From an uncultured Bacillota bacterium (lineage in GTDB: Bacteria > Bacillota > Dehalobacteriia > UBA4068 > UBA4997), in contig CAQWMM010000070.1 of NCBI GenBank assembly GCA_948907985.1, forward strand, positions 1-5,174: a stretch of DNA of 5,174 bases. Direction: 5' to 3'. Shown piece by piece: positions 1 to 4,954 of this stretch. The position numbers and the translations under genes are program-made. Each line of letters starts with the position of its first letter. The stretch's first letter is position 1. Below the pieces are notes generated by a model that worked only from the letters and a program-made list of their open reading frames with translations, was not told the origin of the DNA and did not search any database.

Positions 1-57
1 CTCCCAAAGGGAGAGGCAAGTCTTTTCGCCTGTAAGTCTTGGCTCTCCCTTTGGGAG
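1..57. repeat. Large inverted repeat of two self-palindromic arms
   Basis: Bases 1-15 and 43-57 are exact reverse complements. Each arm is also a small hairpin in itself (CTCCC-AAA-GGGAG on the left, GCTCTCCC-TTT-GGGAGAGC at 42-60 on the right). The spacer carries the heptamer AAGTCTT twice in direct orientation (18-24 and 34-40). The arrangement looks like the ends of two related repeat elements placed head to head, the left one continuing beyond the window. The pairing is read directly; the two-element interpretation is inference. A terminator is less likely because neither hairpin is followed by a T-tract. Confidence 0.7.
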
Positions 58-100
58 AGCTGTCAGCGACAACTGACAAGGAGTCGATGACTGAGAGGGC
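41..100 (+). repeat. Palindromic dispersed-repeat-like element
   Basis: Three hairpins lie in a row: a perfect 8-base stem with TTT loop (42-60), TGTCAG/CTGACA with a six-base loop (61-78), and AGTC-GAT-GACT (82-92). The last leads into TGACTGAGAGGG. From memory, the order of a CTCTCCC/GGGAGAG hairpin, a CTGTCAGC stem and a TGACTGAGAGGG end resembles small non-coding repeats found in many copies in gut Firmicutes. Copy number in this genome cannot be judged from one window. The element ends about 55 bases before the start codon of the small gene at 156 and may supply part of its promoter. Confidence 0.6.
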
Positions 101-115
101 TTGGAATTGTATAAA
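87..115 (+). promoter_or_regulatory. Possible sigma-A promoter of the 61-aa gene
   Basis: A -10-like TATAAA (110-115) lies 17 bases after ATGACT (87-92), a 4/6 match to TTGACA. The -35 would fall inside the palindromic element. The spacing to the start codon at 156 fits a leader of about 35 bases. The -35 is weak, so this is only a candidate. Confidence 0.3.
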
Positions 116-155
116 ACTGCACGTTTGGCAACCAGTCGTGAAAGGAGAGTTTATT

Positions 156-341
156 ATGGTGAAATTTGATTTGGATAAGAATGCCTTTTTGAGTAACGAG
201 GAAAGAAAGCTTTTGGCAGAGGCCAAAGGCCGGCCGATTATTTATGATAATGATTCGCCCGAATTGACTGATAAAATGGAGCAGGAATTTTTGGCGGCCA
301 GAAGACGCAAACCATATCGAGGTGAGCGGCTGGCTAATTAG
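156..341 (+). CDS. 61-residue protein of unknown function
   Basis: I do not recognise this family. The ATG at 156 is chosen because AAAGGAGAG (141-149) sits at ideal distance before it. A longer reading with a TTG start at 39 would run through the palindromic repeat and has no ribosome binding site. The product is small, soluble and highly charged: an acidic middle around YDNDSPELTD (residues about 29-38), a helix-prone stretch, and a basic ARRRKPYRGER segment near the end. No signal peptide or membrane segment is visible. The composition is reminiscent of small DNA-binding or antitoxin-type proteins, but no toxin partner is in view: downstream lies the convergent tadA, and upstream is off the window. 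The stop codon overlaps the end of tadA by four bases. Good ribosome binding site and normal composition support a real gene; function is open. Confidence 0.7.
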   Translation: MVKFDLDKNAFLSNEERKLLAEAKGRPIIYDNDSPELTDKMEQEFLAARRRKPYRGERLAN

Positions 342-790
342 CCCTGGCGTAGATTTTGGAAAAAATTCTGGAGGACGGCGCGGCATTCGTCTTCCAGAAT
401 ACCGCCAACCAGGCGGGGGCGAAAGTTGCTTTGCCGGTTCTCCGGCACGTTGAAGACGGAGCCGCAGGCCCCCCAACGGCTGTCCGGGCAGCCAAAAACC
501 ACCTGACCGACGCGGCAGAGCACAATCGCGCCGGCGCACATCGGGCAGGGTTCCATGGTAACAAAGAGAGTGGCGTCTTCCAGCCAGCGACGCCTTAAGG
601 AGCGCTGGGCTTTTTGCAGAACAATCATTTCCGCGTGAGCCAGGCAATCGCTGGCGGACTCGGTGGCGTTGGCCGCTGCCGCCACCACCTTGTCCTGCCA
701 AACCAGCAGCGCGCCGACGGGCACCTCGCCGCGGGCCGCCGCCAGGGTGGCCAGAGTCAGCGCCTGGCGCATATATCTTTGATAATCCAT
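338..790 (-). CDS. tadA: tRNA-specific adenosine deaminase TadA
   Basis: TadA is a zinc-dependent deaminase that converts adenosine 34 to inosine in the cytoplasm, classically in tRNA-Arg(ACG), allowing one tRNA to read several arginine codons. The 150-residue product has the usual length. The deaminase signature is complete: HAE with zinc ligand His52 and proton-shuttling Glu54, then PCPMC with zinc ligands Cys82 and Cys85. The early VPVGA (residues 23-27) and the C-terminal GGILEDEC...FFQNLR also match the family. The segment before the catalytic His reads DCLAHAE where most TadA proteins have DPTAHAE, a mild variation. The ATG at 788-790 is preceded on the minus strand by GAGGAG (complement of 800-805). 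The gene lies downstream of two tRNA genes and their terminator, so it probably has its own weak promoter or depends on readthrough. Neither tRNA in the window is its known substrate. The identification is firm. Confidence 0.96.
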   Translation of the reverse strand: MDYQRYMRQALTLATLAAARGEVPVGALLVWQDKVVAAAANATESASDCLAHAEMIVLQKAQRSLRRRWLEDATLFVTMEPCPMCAGAIVLCRVGQVVFGCPDSRWGACGSVFNVPENRQSNFRPRLVGGILEDECRAVLQNFFQNLRQG

Positions 791-830
791 TATTGCCAGC
801 TCCTCATCAAAAAATCTGAATTAACGGTTA

Positions 831-872
831 TAAAATAAACAGCCTCTAAGCTATGTTGCAAGCTTAGAGGCT
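831..872 (-). terminator. Rho-independent terminator after the tRNA genes
   Basis: A perfect 12-base stem (841-852 with 861-872) encloses an eight-base loop (853-860). Read on the minus strand the stem is followed by GTTTATTTTA, a T-rich tract. It begins four bases after the CCA end of tRNA-Gln, so it most likely ends the tRNA transcript and insulates tadA. On the plus strand the following bases are TCTTT, a much poorer tract. Confidence 0.85.
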
Positions 873-876
873 TCTT

Positions 877-951
877 TGGCTGGGGTACTAGGATTCGAAC
901 CTAGGAATGCTGGTGCCAGAAACCAGTGCCTTACCGCTTGGCCATACCCCA
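877..951 (-). tRNA. tRNA-Gln (anticodon CUG)
   Basis: The minus strand folds as a full cloverleaf of 75 bases including encoded CCA. The acceptor TGGGGTA pairs with TACCCCA, the anticodon stem is CTGGT/ACCAG around TTCTGGC, and the T arm is CTAGG-TTCGAAT-CCTAG. The anticodon CTG (complement of 917-919) reads CAG glutamine codons. The U1-A72 acceptor end and G73 discriminator are typical of bacterial tRNA-Gln. It is the second gene of a two-tRNA unit, 23 bases after tRNA-Arg. A UUG-anticodon glutamine tRNA must exist elsewhere to read CAA. Confidence 0.95.
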
Positions 952-974
952 TTGAAATATTATGAAAACAAAAA

Positions 975-1051
975 TGGTGTGCTTGACAGGAATCGAACCT
1001 GCGACCTGTCGCTTAGGAGGCGACCGCTCTATCCTACTGAGCTACAAACAC
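975..1051 (-). tRNA. tRNA-Arg (anticodon CCU)
   Basis: A 77-base cloverleaf on the minus strand with encoded CCA. The acceptor GTGTTTG pairs with CAAGCAC (one G-U), the D stem is GCTC/GAGC, the anticodon stem GTCGC/GCGAC encloses CTCCTAA, and the T arm is GCAGG-TTCGATT-CCTGT. The anticodon CCT (complement of 1015-1017) reads AGG arginine codons. The discriminator is A. It is the first gene of the tRNA pair, directly downstream of a strong promoter. Confidence 0.95.
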
Positions 1052-1072
1052 GCGTATCCTAAATGCTTAATT

Positions 1073-1101
1073 ATTATACATTAATTATCAGCAAACGTCA
1101 A
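1073..1101 (-). promoter_or_regulatory. Strong sigma-A promoter of the tRNA pair
   Basis: On the minus strand TTGACG (complement of 1096-1101) and a perfect TATAAT (complement of 1073-1078) are separated by exactly 17 bases. Transcription would start near 1066, about 15 bases before the mature 5' end of tRNA-Arg, a normal leader for processing by RNase P. Confidence 0.88.
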
Positions 1102-1112
1102 GCCCTTTTGGC

Positions 1113-1133
1113 AAATTTTTTCAAAATTTTTTT
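1113..1133 (-). promoter_or_regulatory. A/T tracts, possible UP element
   Basis: Phased runs of A and T (AAATTTTTT, AAAATTTTTTT on the plus strand) lie between the uppS-like stop codon and the tRNA promoter, about 10-30 bases upstream of the -35. Stable-RNA promoters often carry such A/T-rich UP elements contacted by the RNA polymerase alpha subunit. Here the base block next to the -35 is GC-richer, so only a distal site is plausible. I see no GC-rich stem here that would terminate the upstream gene. Confidence 0.35.
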
Positions 1134-1138
1134 CCGTC

Positions 1139-1789
1139 TTAACCGCCCAGCGTAACATCCTGGCGGCTCCACCATTGCAGGGCGTTTTCCAGGTGTTGGG
1201 GCTGATAATCTGGCCAAAGTTCGTCCAGAACAAAAAAGTCGGCATAAACCGCCTGCACCGGCAGCAGGCCGGAAAGCCGTCTGCGGCCGCCCCAGCGCAC
1301 CACCAGATCAATACGCGAAACGTCGGCGGAGTGGATACCGCCATAAATCTGGCGCCGTCCCCGTCGTTCCGGAGGGGCGTCTTTCAGACAGGCCAGATCC
1401 CATTCCCAGCCATAGTTAACCAGAAAATTCAGTTTAATCCCGCCGCCGCCCACCTGCTGCCGCTGGCAAAAAGCCTTTAACTCGCCTGGAAAGCAGGGAG
1501 AATCCGCGTTGCCCAGCACCAAAAGTTCGGCTCCTTCCTGCGCCAGCAGCTGAACCGCCTGCACGCAGGCGTTGGCAAAGGCCTTAACCTGCACCGGCGG
1601 CCTTTTGCAGTTATCGGTGGTGAACCCATAAAAGGTCAGTTCTTTAACGCCTGCCGCCTTGGCCTGGCGCAGCAGGGCAAGCCCCGGCTGCAAGCCGTAC
1701 TGATAACCTTGTTCTTTGCCGAGGCTGTGCGCCTGGGCCCAGCGCCGGTTGCCGTCCGGGATAACTGCGATGTGTTGAGGTATCCGCAT
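1139..1789 (-). CDS. Short divergent UppS-family cis-prenyltransferase
   Basis: The product belongs to the cis-prenyltransferases, which condense isopentenyl diphosphate onto an allylic diphosphate; UppS makes the undecaprenyl carrier for cell-wall synthesis. Family motifs run in order: HIAVIPDGNRRWA (residues 6-18, with the Mg-binding Asp12), YGFTTDNCKRP (54-64), NYGWEWDL (125-132), RIDLVVRWGGRRRLSGLLP (159-177) and YADFF...LWPDY (182-195). Asn60, Arg63, Arg165, Arg171 and Ser173 match conserved positions of E. coli UppS. At 216 residues it is shorter than the usual 240-255, mainly between WDL and RIDLVVR. Several positions differ: Tyr29 replaces the active-site His of GHxxG, Cys61 replaces the Trp of ENW, Asp184 replaces Glu of YAE, and RW replaces RT. 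Since the pattern is otherwise well kept, this looks like a distinct paralogous subfamily and not a decaying gene. The product chain length is unknown. Start supported by AAAGGAG (complement of 1796-1802). Confidence 0.85.
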   Translation of the reverse strand: MRIPQHIAVIPDGNRRWAQAHSLGKEQGYQYGLQPGLALLRQAKAAGVKELTFYGFTTDNCKRPPVQVKAFANACVQAVQLLAQEGAELLVLGNADSPCFPGELKAFCQRQQVGGGGIKLNFLVNYGWEWDLACLKDAPPERRGRRQIYGGIHSADVSRIDLVVRWGGRRRLSGLLPVQAVYADFFVLDELWPDYQPQHLENALQWWSRQDVTLGG

Positions 1790-1824
1790 AATCCGCTCCT
1801 TTGCCTTGCCGTTTTATGGCTAGT

Positions 1825-1884
1825 ATATCCGCTTGGCCGGCAGTTATACCATATTTTTTTAGTGGTCTGGCACCAAGCGGGTAT
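1825..1884. repeat. Inverted repeat in the divergent promoter region
   Basis: ATATCCGCTTGG (1825-1836) and CCAAGCGGGTAT (1873-1884) are reverse complements at 11 of 12 positions, with a perfect core CCGCTTGG/CCAAGCGG and centres 48 bases apart. The arms flank the minus-strand -10 candidate and lie just upstream of the plus-strand one. This could be a pair of regulator half-sites shared by the two divergent genes, or chance. No regulator gene is in the window. Confidence 0.4.
1843..1851 (-). promoter_or_regulatory. Possible extended -10 promoter of the uppS-like gene
   Basis: On the minus strand TGGTATAAC fits the extended -10 pattern TGnTATAAT with one mismatch, about 55 bases before the uppS-like start codon. 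No convincing -35 lies upstream, which extended -10 promoters tolerate. Confidence 0.35.
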
Positions 1885-1903
1885 TTTCTGCATATTTTGC
1901 CAT

Positions 1904-1909
1904 TATAAA
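1904..1909 (+). promoter_or_regulatory. Possible -10 element of the ATPase gene
   Basis: TATAAA lies 23 bases before the ATPase start codon, with the ribosome binding site GGGAG at 1920-1924. No good -35 is found 16-18 bases upstream, so this is a weak candidate. Confidence 0.22.
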
Positions 1910-1932
1910 GCAGAAAAAAGGGAGTTGGCAGC

Positions 1933-2970
1933 ATGAAAAAAGGCAGAATTATACATATGTTTCCCGGCAGCAACACACCGCAGGGTTTTGTAGGCTTTAT
2001 GAATGAGGATTTGCAGCGGATGGAGCGGATTTTTATTTTGAAAGGAGGCCCCGGCACCGGTAAAAGCACCCTGATGAATAAAATTGCCCACAATATGGCT
2101 GAACGCGGTTATGATGTGGAGGTGTGGCTGTGTTCCAGCGCGCCGGAATCTCTGGACGGCGTGGTGATCCCGGATTTGGCGGTGGCCGTGGTGGACGGCA
2201 CCGCGCCGCATATTGTGGAGCCGCAGTATCCGGGCGTGGTGGAGGAAATTGTCAACCTGGGCGACCATTGGAACCAAACCCAGCTTCGGGAGCATAAGCA
2301 GGAAATTAAACAGCTGACGGCAGAAATTCAGGCCAGCTTTAGCCGGGCATATCAGACTTTGGCGGAATACCAGCAGCAGGAGGAGGCGCTTGAGCTGCCG
2401 CCCCTATCGCCCGGTGAGCAGGAAGCGCTTTGCCGTTCTCTGGCGGAAGAAATTTTTGGCCAACAGAATTTGCAGGTGCGCAAATTTTTTGCCGAGGCCT
2501 TAACCCGCAACGGCCGGCAAAGCTTTGCCCAGGAGCTTTCCGCCGCCTGCCGCCGCCGTTATTTGCTGCATGGCAGCCGCCGGGCGGTTGGGCAGTTATT
2601 GGCGGCCCTGGCTCAGCTGGCCGGGGAGCGCGGGCATAATCTGGATTTATATTATAGCTGCCTGGCTCCGGATCAGTTGGAGATGTTGATTATCCCCAGC
2701 CTTTCGGTGGCGCTGGTGGACTGTGCCTGCCCGGATTTGGAGCCGCGTTATGAGGATATTTTGCTGCGCCTGGGGGATGAGCCGGCCGAGGATGCGCCTG
2801 TGGCGGACTCTGCTCTGCTGGATAAAGCTGCCGGCGAGCTGGAGCAGGAGCATGTTCTGCACGATGAATTGGAAAGCTTTTATATTGCCGTTATGGATTT
2901 TGAGGCGCTGGACGCCGCTGCCAAAGAAGTATTTGGCAAAATCTGGCAGATGGCGGCGGAGCGCGGTTGA
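1933..2970 (+). CDS. PRK06851-type P-loop ATPase with degenerate second half
   Basis: A cytoplasmic P-loop protein of 345 residues whose biological role is not established. The N-terminal RIIHMFPGSNTPQGF (residues 5-19) leads into RIFILKGGPGTGKSTL, a perfect Walker A at 38-45 with Lys44 and Ser45. Next come CSSAPESLDGVVIPDL (67-82) and VDGTAPHIVEP (87-97), all as I recall from the PRK06851 family (usually about 370 residues). Residues 209-283 repeat the same plan: RYLLHG..., ERGHNLDLYYSCLAPDQLEMLIIPSL, DCACPDLEP and LGDE mirror 32-111. In this copy the Walker A Lys and Ser are Gln221 and Leu222, so only the first half can bind ATP in the normal way. A helical, Gln/Glu-rich linker (about 115-180) joins the halves. 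The ATG is preceded by GGGAG at eight bases' distance. It lies 79 bases upstream of the LysM protein gene on the same strand, so a shared sporulation context is possible but unproven. Confidence 0.85.
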   Translation: MKKGRIIHMFPGSNTPQGFVGFMNEDLQRMERIFILKGGPGTGKSTLMNKIAHNMAERGYDVEVWLCSSAPESLDGVVIPDLAVAVVDGTAPHIVEPQYPGVVEEIVNLGDHWNQTQLREHKQEIKQLTAEIQASFSRAYQTLAEYQQQEEALELPPLSPGEQEALCRSLAEEIFGQQNLQVRKFFAEALTRNGRQSFAQELSAACRRRYLLHGSRRAVGQLLAALAQLAGERGHNLDLYYSCLAPDQLEMLIIPSLSVALVDCACPDLEPRYEDILLRLGDEPAEDAPVADSALLDKAAGELEQEHVLHDELESFYIAVMDFEALDAAAKEVFGKIWQMAAERG

Positions 2971-2992
2971 TTTAAGCCGCTTTGTTTGGCAG

Positions 2993-3021
2993 GTATAATT
3001 TGCGGCCTGGCGGCATATACC
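2993..3021 (+). promoter_or_regulatory. Possible sigma-E-like sporulation promoter
   Basis: GTATAAT (2993-2999) and CATATACC (3014-3021) are separated by 14 bases. They resemble the sigma-E pattern known from Bacillus (-35 like KMATATT, -10 like CATACANT) at about five informative matches each. Transcription would start near 3028, leaving a short leader containing GGGAGG (3035-3040) before the ATG at 3050. The TATAAT at 2994-2999 could alternatively be a sigma-A -10, but no good -35 lies upstream. AGGTATA/TATACCT (2991-2997, 3016-3022) also forms an inverted repeat here. Confidence 0.35.
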
Positions 3022-3049
3022 TTGATTGAGTAATGGGAGGTATGGGGCT

Positions 3050-4900
3050 ATGAAAAATCAAGTGGATACCAATAAACAAAAGCAGGAGCAGGGCAAACCA
3101 AACCGTTTGGTGCTGCCGCTGGGGCAAACAATTTTTTTGCCGCAGACGGCAATGGGAGTTAGCTATATTGATAAAGTCCGCACCAGGGTTTATCTGGACA
3201 GTTTGCAGCGCCAGCCGGAGGGCGGGCCGGTGTGCCTGCGCGGCTTTTATGAAATTGATCTGGAATATCATGGCTTGGAGGGCAGCCGGCTTTATAAACA
3301 CCGGGTGATGCTGCCCCTGCGGGTGGAACTGCCGGGGGATTGGCTGGCGCCGCTGGAGTATGAGCCGGAGGAACTGCACGCTGTGATCTGTAAGCCGATG
3401 CTGCGAATTTTGTCGCCTTATGTGCTGGAGTTTGGCGCGGGCCTGGCAGTGGAATATGTGGGCGATCGTCTGTACCGGCAGGATAGAGCGGGAGAGGAGA
3501 TGAAAAACAGGCAAATGGATGCGGAAGCTGAACAAAGAGAAATGTGTGAGCGTTTGGAAAGCAAATACAGTTCGGCCAAACCGGCCGGCGACTATCATTT
3601 GCCGGTTTGGTCTGGTAAAGCGGCGCTGGGCGATGAAGGACAGAAGCGCAAAAAAACTGCGGAAAAGCCAGCCCAATCGAATTATCACCTGCCGGTGTGG
3701 TCGCCCAAGGCTGTTGATGTACCGGCGGCAGTTGAAAGCGAGCCGGTGGCGGCGGAAACTGAATCGGTGGTGGTGGAAACTGAACCGGTGGTGGTGGAAA
3801 GCGTTTCGGCGGCAGTTGAGAGTAAACCGGTGGAGGCAGAAAGTAAACCGGCGGCGGAGAACGAGCCGGCGGCAGCTGAAAGTAAACCGGCGGAGGCAGA
3901 AAGCGTGCCTGTAGCGGCGGAGAGCGAGCCGGCGGCAGCTGAAAGTAAACCGGCAGCGGTAGAAAGTAAGACTGTGGCGGCAGAACAGACAGTTCCCCAG
4001 ATTAATCCGAGCAAATTAAGGTCTATGCTGACGGCGGCGGCAATATCCCGACTGCAAAACAGGGGAGAGGTTTTGACCGAAAAGACAGCAAAAAATCAGG
4101 CGCAGGAAGTTATTCTTATGAATCCGCCCGATGAACCGGCGCTGGAAGTCAGCGTGCAGGTGGCGGAACCGGCGGCCGTACCTGTGGAAACAGCGAGCGT
4201 AGCAGAAAGCGAGCCAATAGCGGCAACAGCCGCGCCGCTGGCGGAGGCGGCGGAAGAACAAACGGAAATCAAGGCGAAAGCAAATGCGGGAACGGGGGTT
4301 GAAACTATTTTGACGGAAAAGGTTGCGGCAGAAGAACCAACAGAACCGACGGCCCAGGCGGTGAGCGCGCCGGTGGAAGAGGAACCGTCAGTGCAGGAAG
4401 TGAACGCGCCGGTGGAAGAGGAAACGTCAGCGCGGGCGGTGAGCGCGCCGGTGGAAGAGGAAACGTCAGCGCGGGCGGCGAGCGCGCCGGTGGAAGAGGA
4501 AACGTCAGCGCGGGCGGCGAGCGCGCCAGTCGAAGATGAATCCGCGGCAGAAGAGCCTGTTTCGGCAGGTGATTTGGCGGAAGAGTTGGCGGCCGAGGTG
4601 GCGGCGGCAGCCGAACAAAACGTTGCTGACGGTAACCTGGCGCAGGGCGTAGTTAAGGCGGTTAACGCTGACGGCGTACGCCTGCGGGTTGGCCTGCGGG
4701 ACGCCCAGCAGCCACGGCCGGTGCCCCAGCCAGCCGCAGGCGGCGCTAACTTCTGCCTGAAATATTATGTGGTTAAGCCCGGGGACGATCCGATGAGTAT
4801 TGCGCTGAAACACAATGTGCCGCTGGAGCGTCTGCGGGACAGCAACAAAGCCCTGGCCGGGGATTTGGCTGTGGGTATGGTGCTGCGAATCCCCTGTTGA
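3050..4900 (+). CDS. SpoVID-like repeat-rich LysM protein
   Basis: A 616-residue acidic protein with three regions. Residues about 18-140 form a beta-rich domain with the run VCLRGFYEIDLEYHG...HRVMLPLRVELP, which resembles the SPOCS/DUF3794-type domain of spore coat proteins. Residues 140-570 are low-complexity and Ala/Glu/Val/Pro-rich, with a duplicated YHLPVWS motif (182-188, 212-218), a 7-residue repeat array (229-311) and a 13-residue array (438-502). Residues 572-616 are a LysM domain (YYVVKPGDDPMSIALKHNV ... LAVGMVLRIP) at the extreme C-terminus. This order, beta domain then acidic linker then terminal LysM, is that of SpoVID, which binds the coat base layer and localises at the spore surface. 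There is no signal peptide or membrane segment, so the LysM is presumably used from the mother-cell cytoplasm. The ATG at 3050 is chosen for GGGAGG (3035-3040); an in-frame TTG at 3026 has no such site. LysM is certain; the coat role is inference. Confidence 0.82.
   Translation: MKNQVDTNKQKQEQGKPNRLVLPLGQTIFLPQTAMGVSYIDKVRTRVYLDSLQRQPEGGPVCLRGFYEIDLEYHGLEGSRLYKHRVMLPLRVELPGDWLAPLEYEPEELHAVICKPMLRILSPYVLEFGAGLAVEYVGDRLYRQDRAGEEMKNRQMDAEAEQREMCERLESKYSSAKPAGDYHLPVWSGKAALGDEGQKRKKTAEKPAQSNYHLPVWSPKAVDVPAAVESEPVAAETESVVVETEPVVVESVSAAVESKPVEAESKPAAENEPAAAESKPAEAESVPVAAESEPAAAESKPAAVESKTVAAEQTVPQINPSKLRSMLTAAAISRLQNRGEVLTEKTAKNQAQEVILMNPPDEPALEVSVQVAEPAAVPVETASVAESEPIAATAAPLAEAAEEQTEIKAKANAGTGVETILTEKVAAEEPTEPTAQAVSAPVEEEPSVQEVNAPVEEETSARAVSAPVEEETSARAASAPVEEETSARAASAPVEDESAAEEPVSAGDLAEELAAEVAAAAEQNVADGNLAQGVVKAVNADGVRLRVGLRDAQQPRPVPQPAAGGANFCLKYYVVKPGDDPMSIALKHNVPLERLRDSNKALAGDLAVGMVLRIPC
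3593..3703 (+). repeat. Duplicated YHLPVWS peptide motif
   Basis: YHLPVWS is encoded at 3593-3613 and again at 3683-3703, exactly 30 codons apart. Each copy is followed within two residues by KA and preceded by a polar stretch. The two DNA copies differ at wobble positions (TATCATTTGCCGGTTTGG against TATCACCTGCCGGTGTGG), so the peptide appears selected and not recently copied. An aromatic motif within a disordered linker is a good candidate for a short docking sequence. Confidence 0.75.
3734..3982 (+). repeat. Array of twelve 21-base (7-residue) repeats
   Basis: Twelve tandem units follow the pattern E-S/T-x-P-x-x-x, for example ESEPVAA, ETEPVVV and ESKPAEA. All are 21 bases except one of 18 (3839-3856). 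The units are divergent in sequence, indicating an old array kept in frame. It encodes an extended acidic, Pro-rich spacer between the N-terminal domain and the rest of the LysM protein. Confidence 0.85.
4361..4555 (+). repeat. Array of five 39-base (13-residue) repeats
   Basis: Five in-frame units start at 4361, 4400, 4439, 4478 and 4517, each encoding a variant of VSAPVEEETSARA. Neighbouring units 2-3 and 3-4 differ by a single base each, while units 1 and 5 are more diverged. This is the pattern of recent internal expansion and suggests a length that varies between strains. Confidence 0.93.
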
Positions 4901-4926
4901 AAACGGAATGTATAAATTTGCCAAAA

Positions 4927-4954
4927 TTGGAAACACCTATCTGTATAAAATAAT
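4927..4954 (+). promoter_or_regulatory. Possible promoter of the transporter gene
   Basis: TTGGAA (4927-4932) and AATAAT (4949-4954) are 16 bases apart, each close to the sigma-A consensus. An alternative -10, TATAAA, lies at 4944-4949. Either -10 falls in the terminator loop, so a transcript starting near 4957-4962 would lack the left hairpin arm and leave the AGGTG free. Confidence 0.4.

Noticed and set aside
361..400. Imperfect GGAGGAC...GTCTTCC hairpin as a terminator for the 61-aa gene
   Set aside because: It lies within the tadA coding sequence, has a mismatch and is not followed by a T-tract.
63..701. 212-codon minus-strand frame
   Set aside because: It overlaps most of tadA in another frame and runs antisense through the 61-aa gene; composition is Arg/Gly-rich without motifs.
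877..1051. Functional link between tadA and the nearby arginine tRNA
   Set aside because: The known TadA substrate is tRNA-Arg(ACG); the one here has anticodon CCU, with no A34 to deaminate, so the proximity is likely coincidental.
1102..1133. GCC-CTTTT-GGC plus T-run as a terminator after the uppS-like gene
   Set aside because: The stem is only three base pairs, and the T-run is in the wrong direction for minus-strand transcription.
1644..2295. Minus-strand frames across the divergent intergenic region and the start of the ATPase
   Set aside because: They lie antisense to the ATPase N-terminus with its clear Walker A, or run in another frame over the uppS-like N-terminus.
2972..3688. Long 238-codon open frame on the minus strand
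   Set aside because: It is antisense to the first third of the LysM protein gene, shows an Arg/Gln/His-rich composition typical of a shadow frame, and matches no family, whereas the plus strand has a recognisable gene and ribosome binding site.
3685..4014. Minus-strand frame encoding a Ser/Ala/Thr-rich repetitive protein
   Set aside because: It is the reverse reading of the 21-base repeat array; any GC-rich in-frame repeat opens such frames. No start context supports it.
3734..4555. CRISPR-like or mobile repeat array
   Set aside because: Units are directly adjacent without spacers, keep the reading frame and encode a regular peptide, so they are protein-coding tandem repeats.
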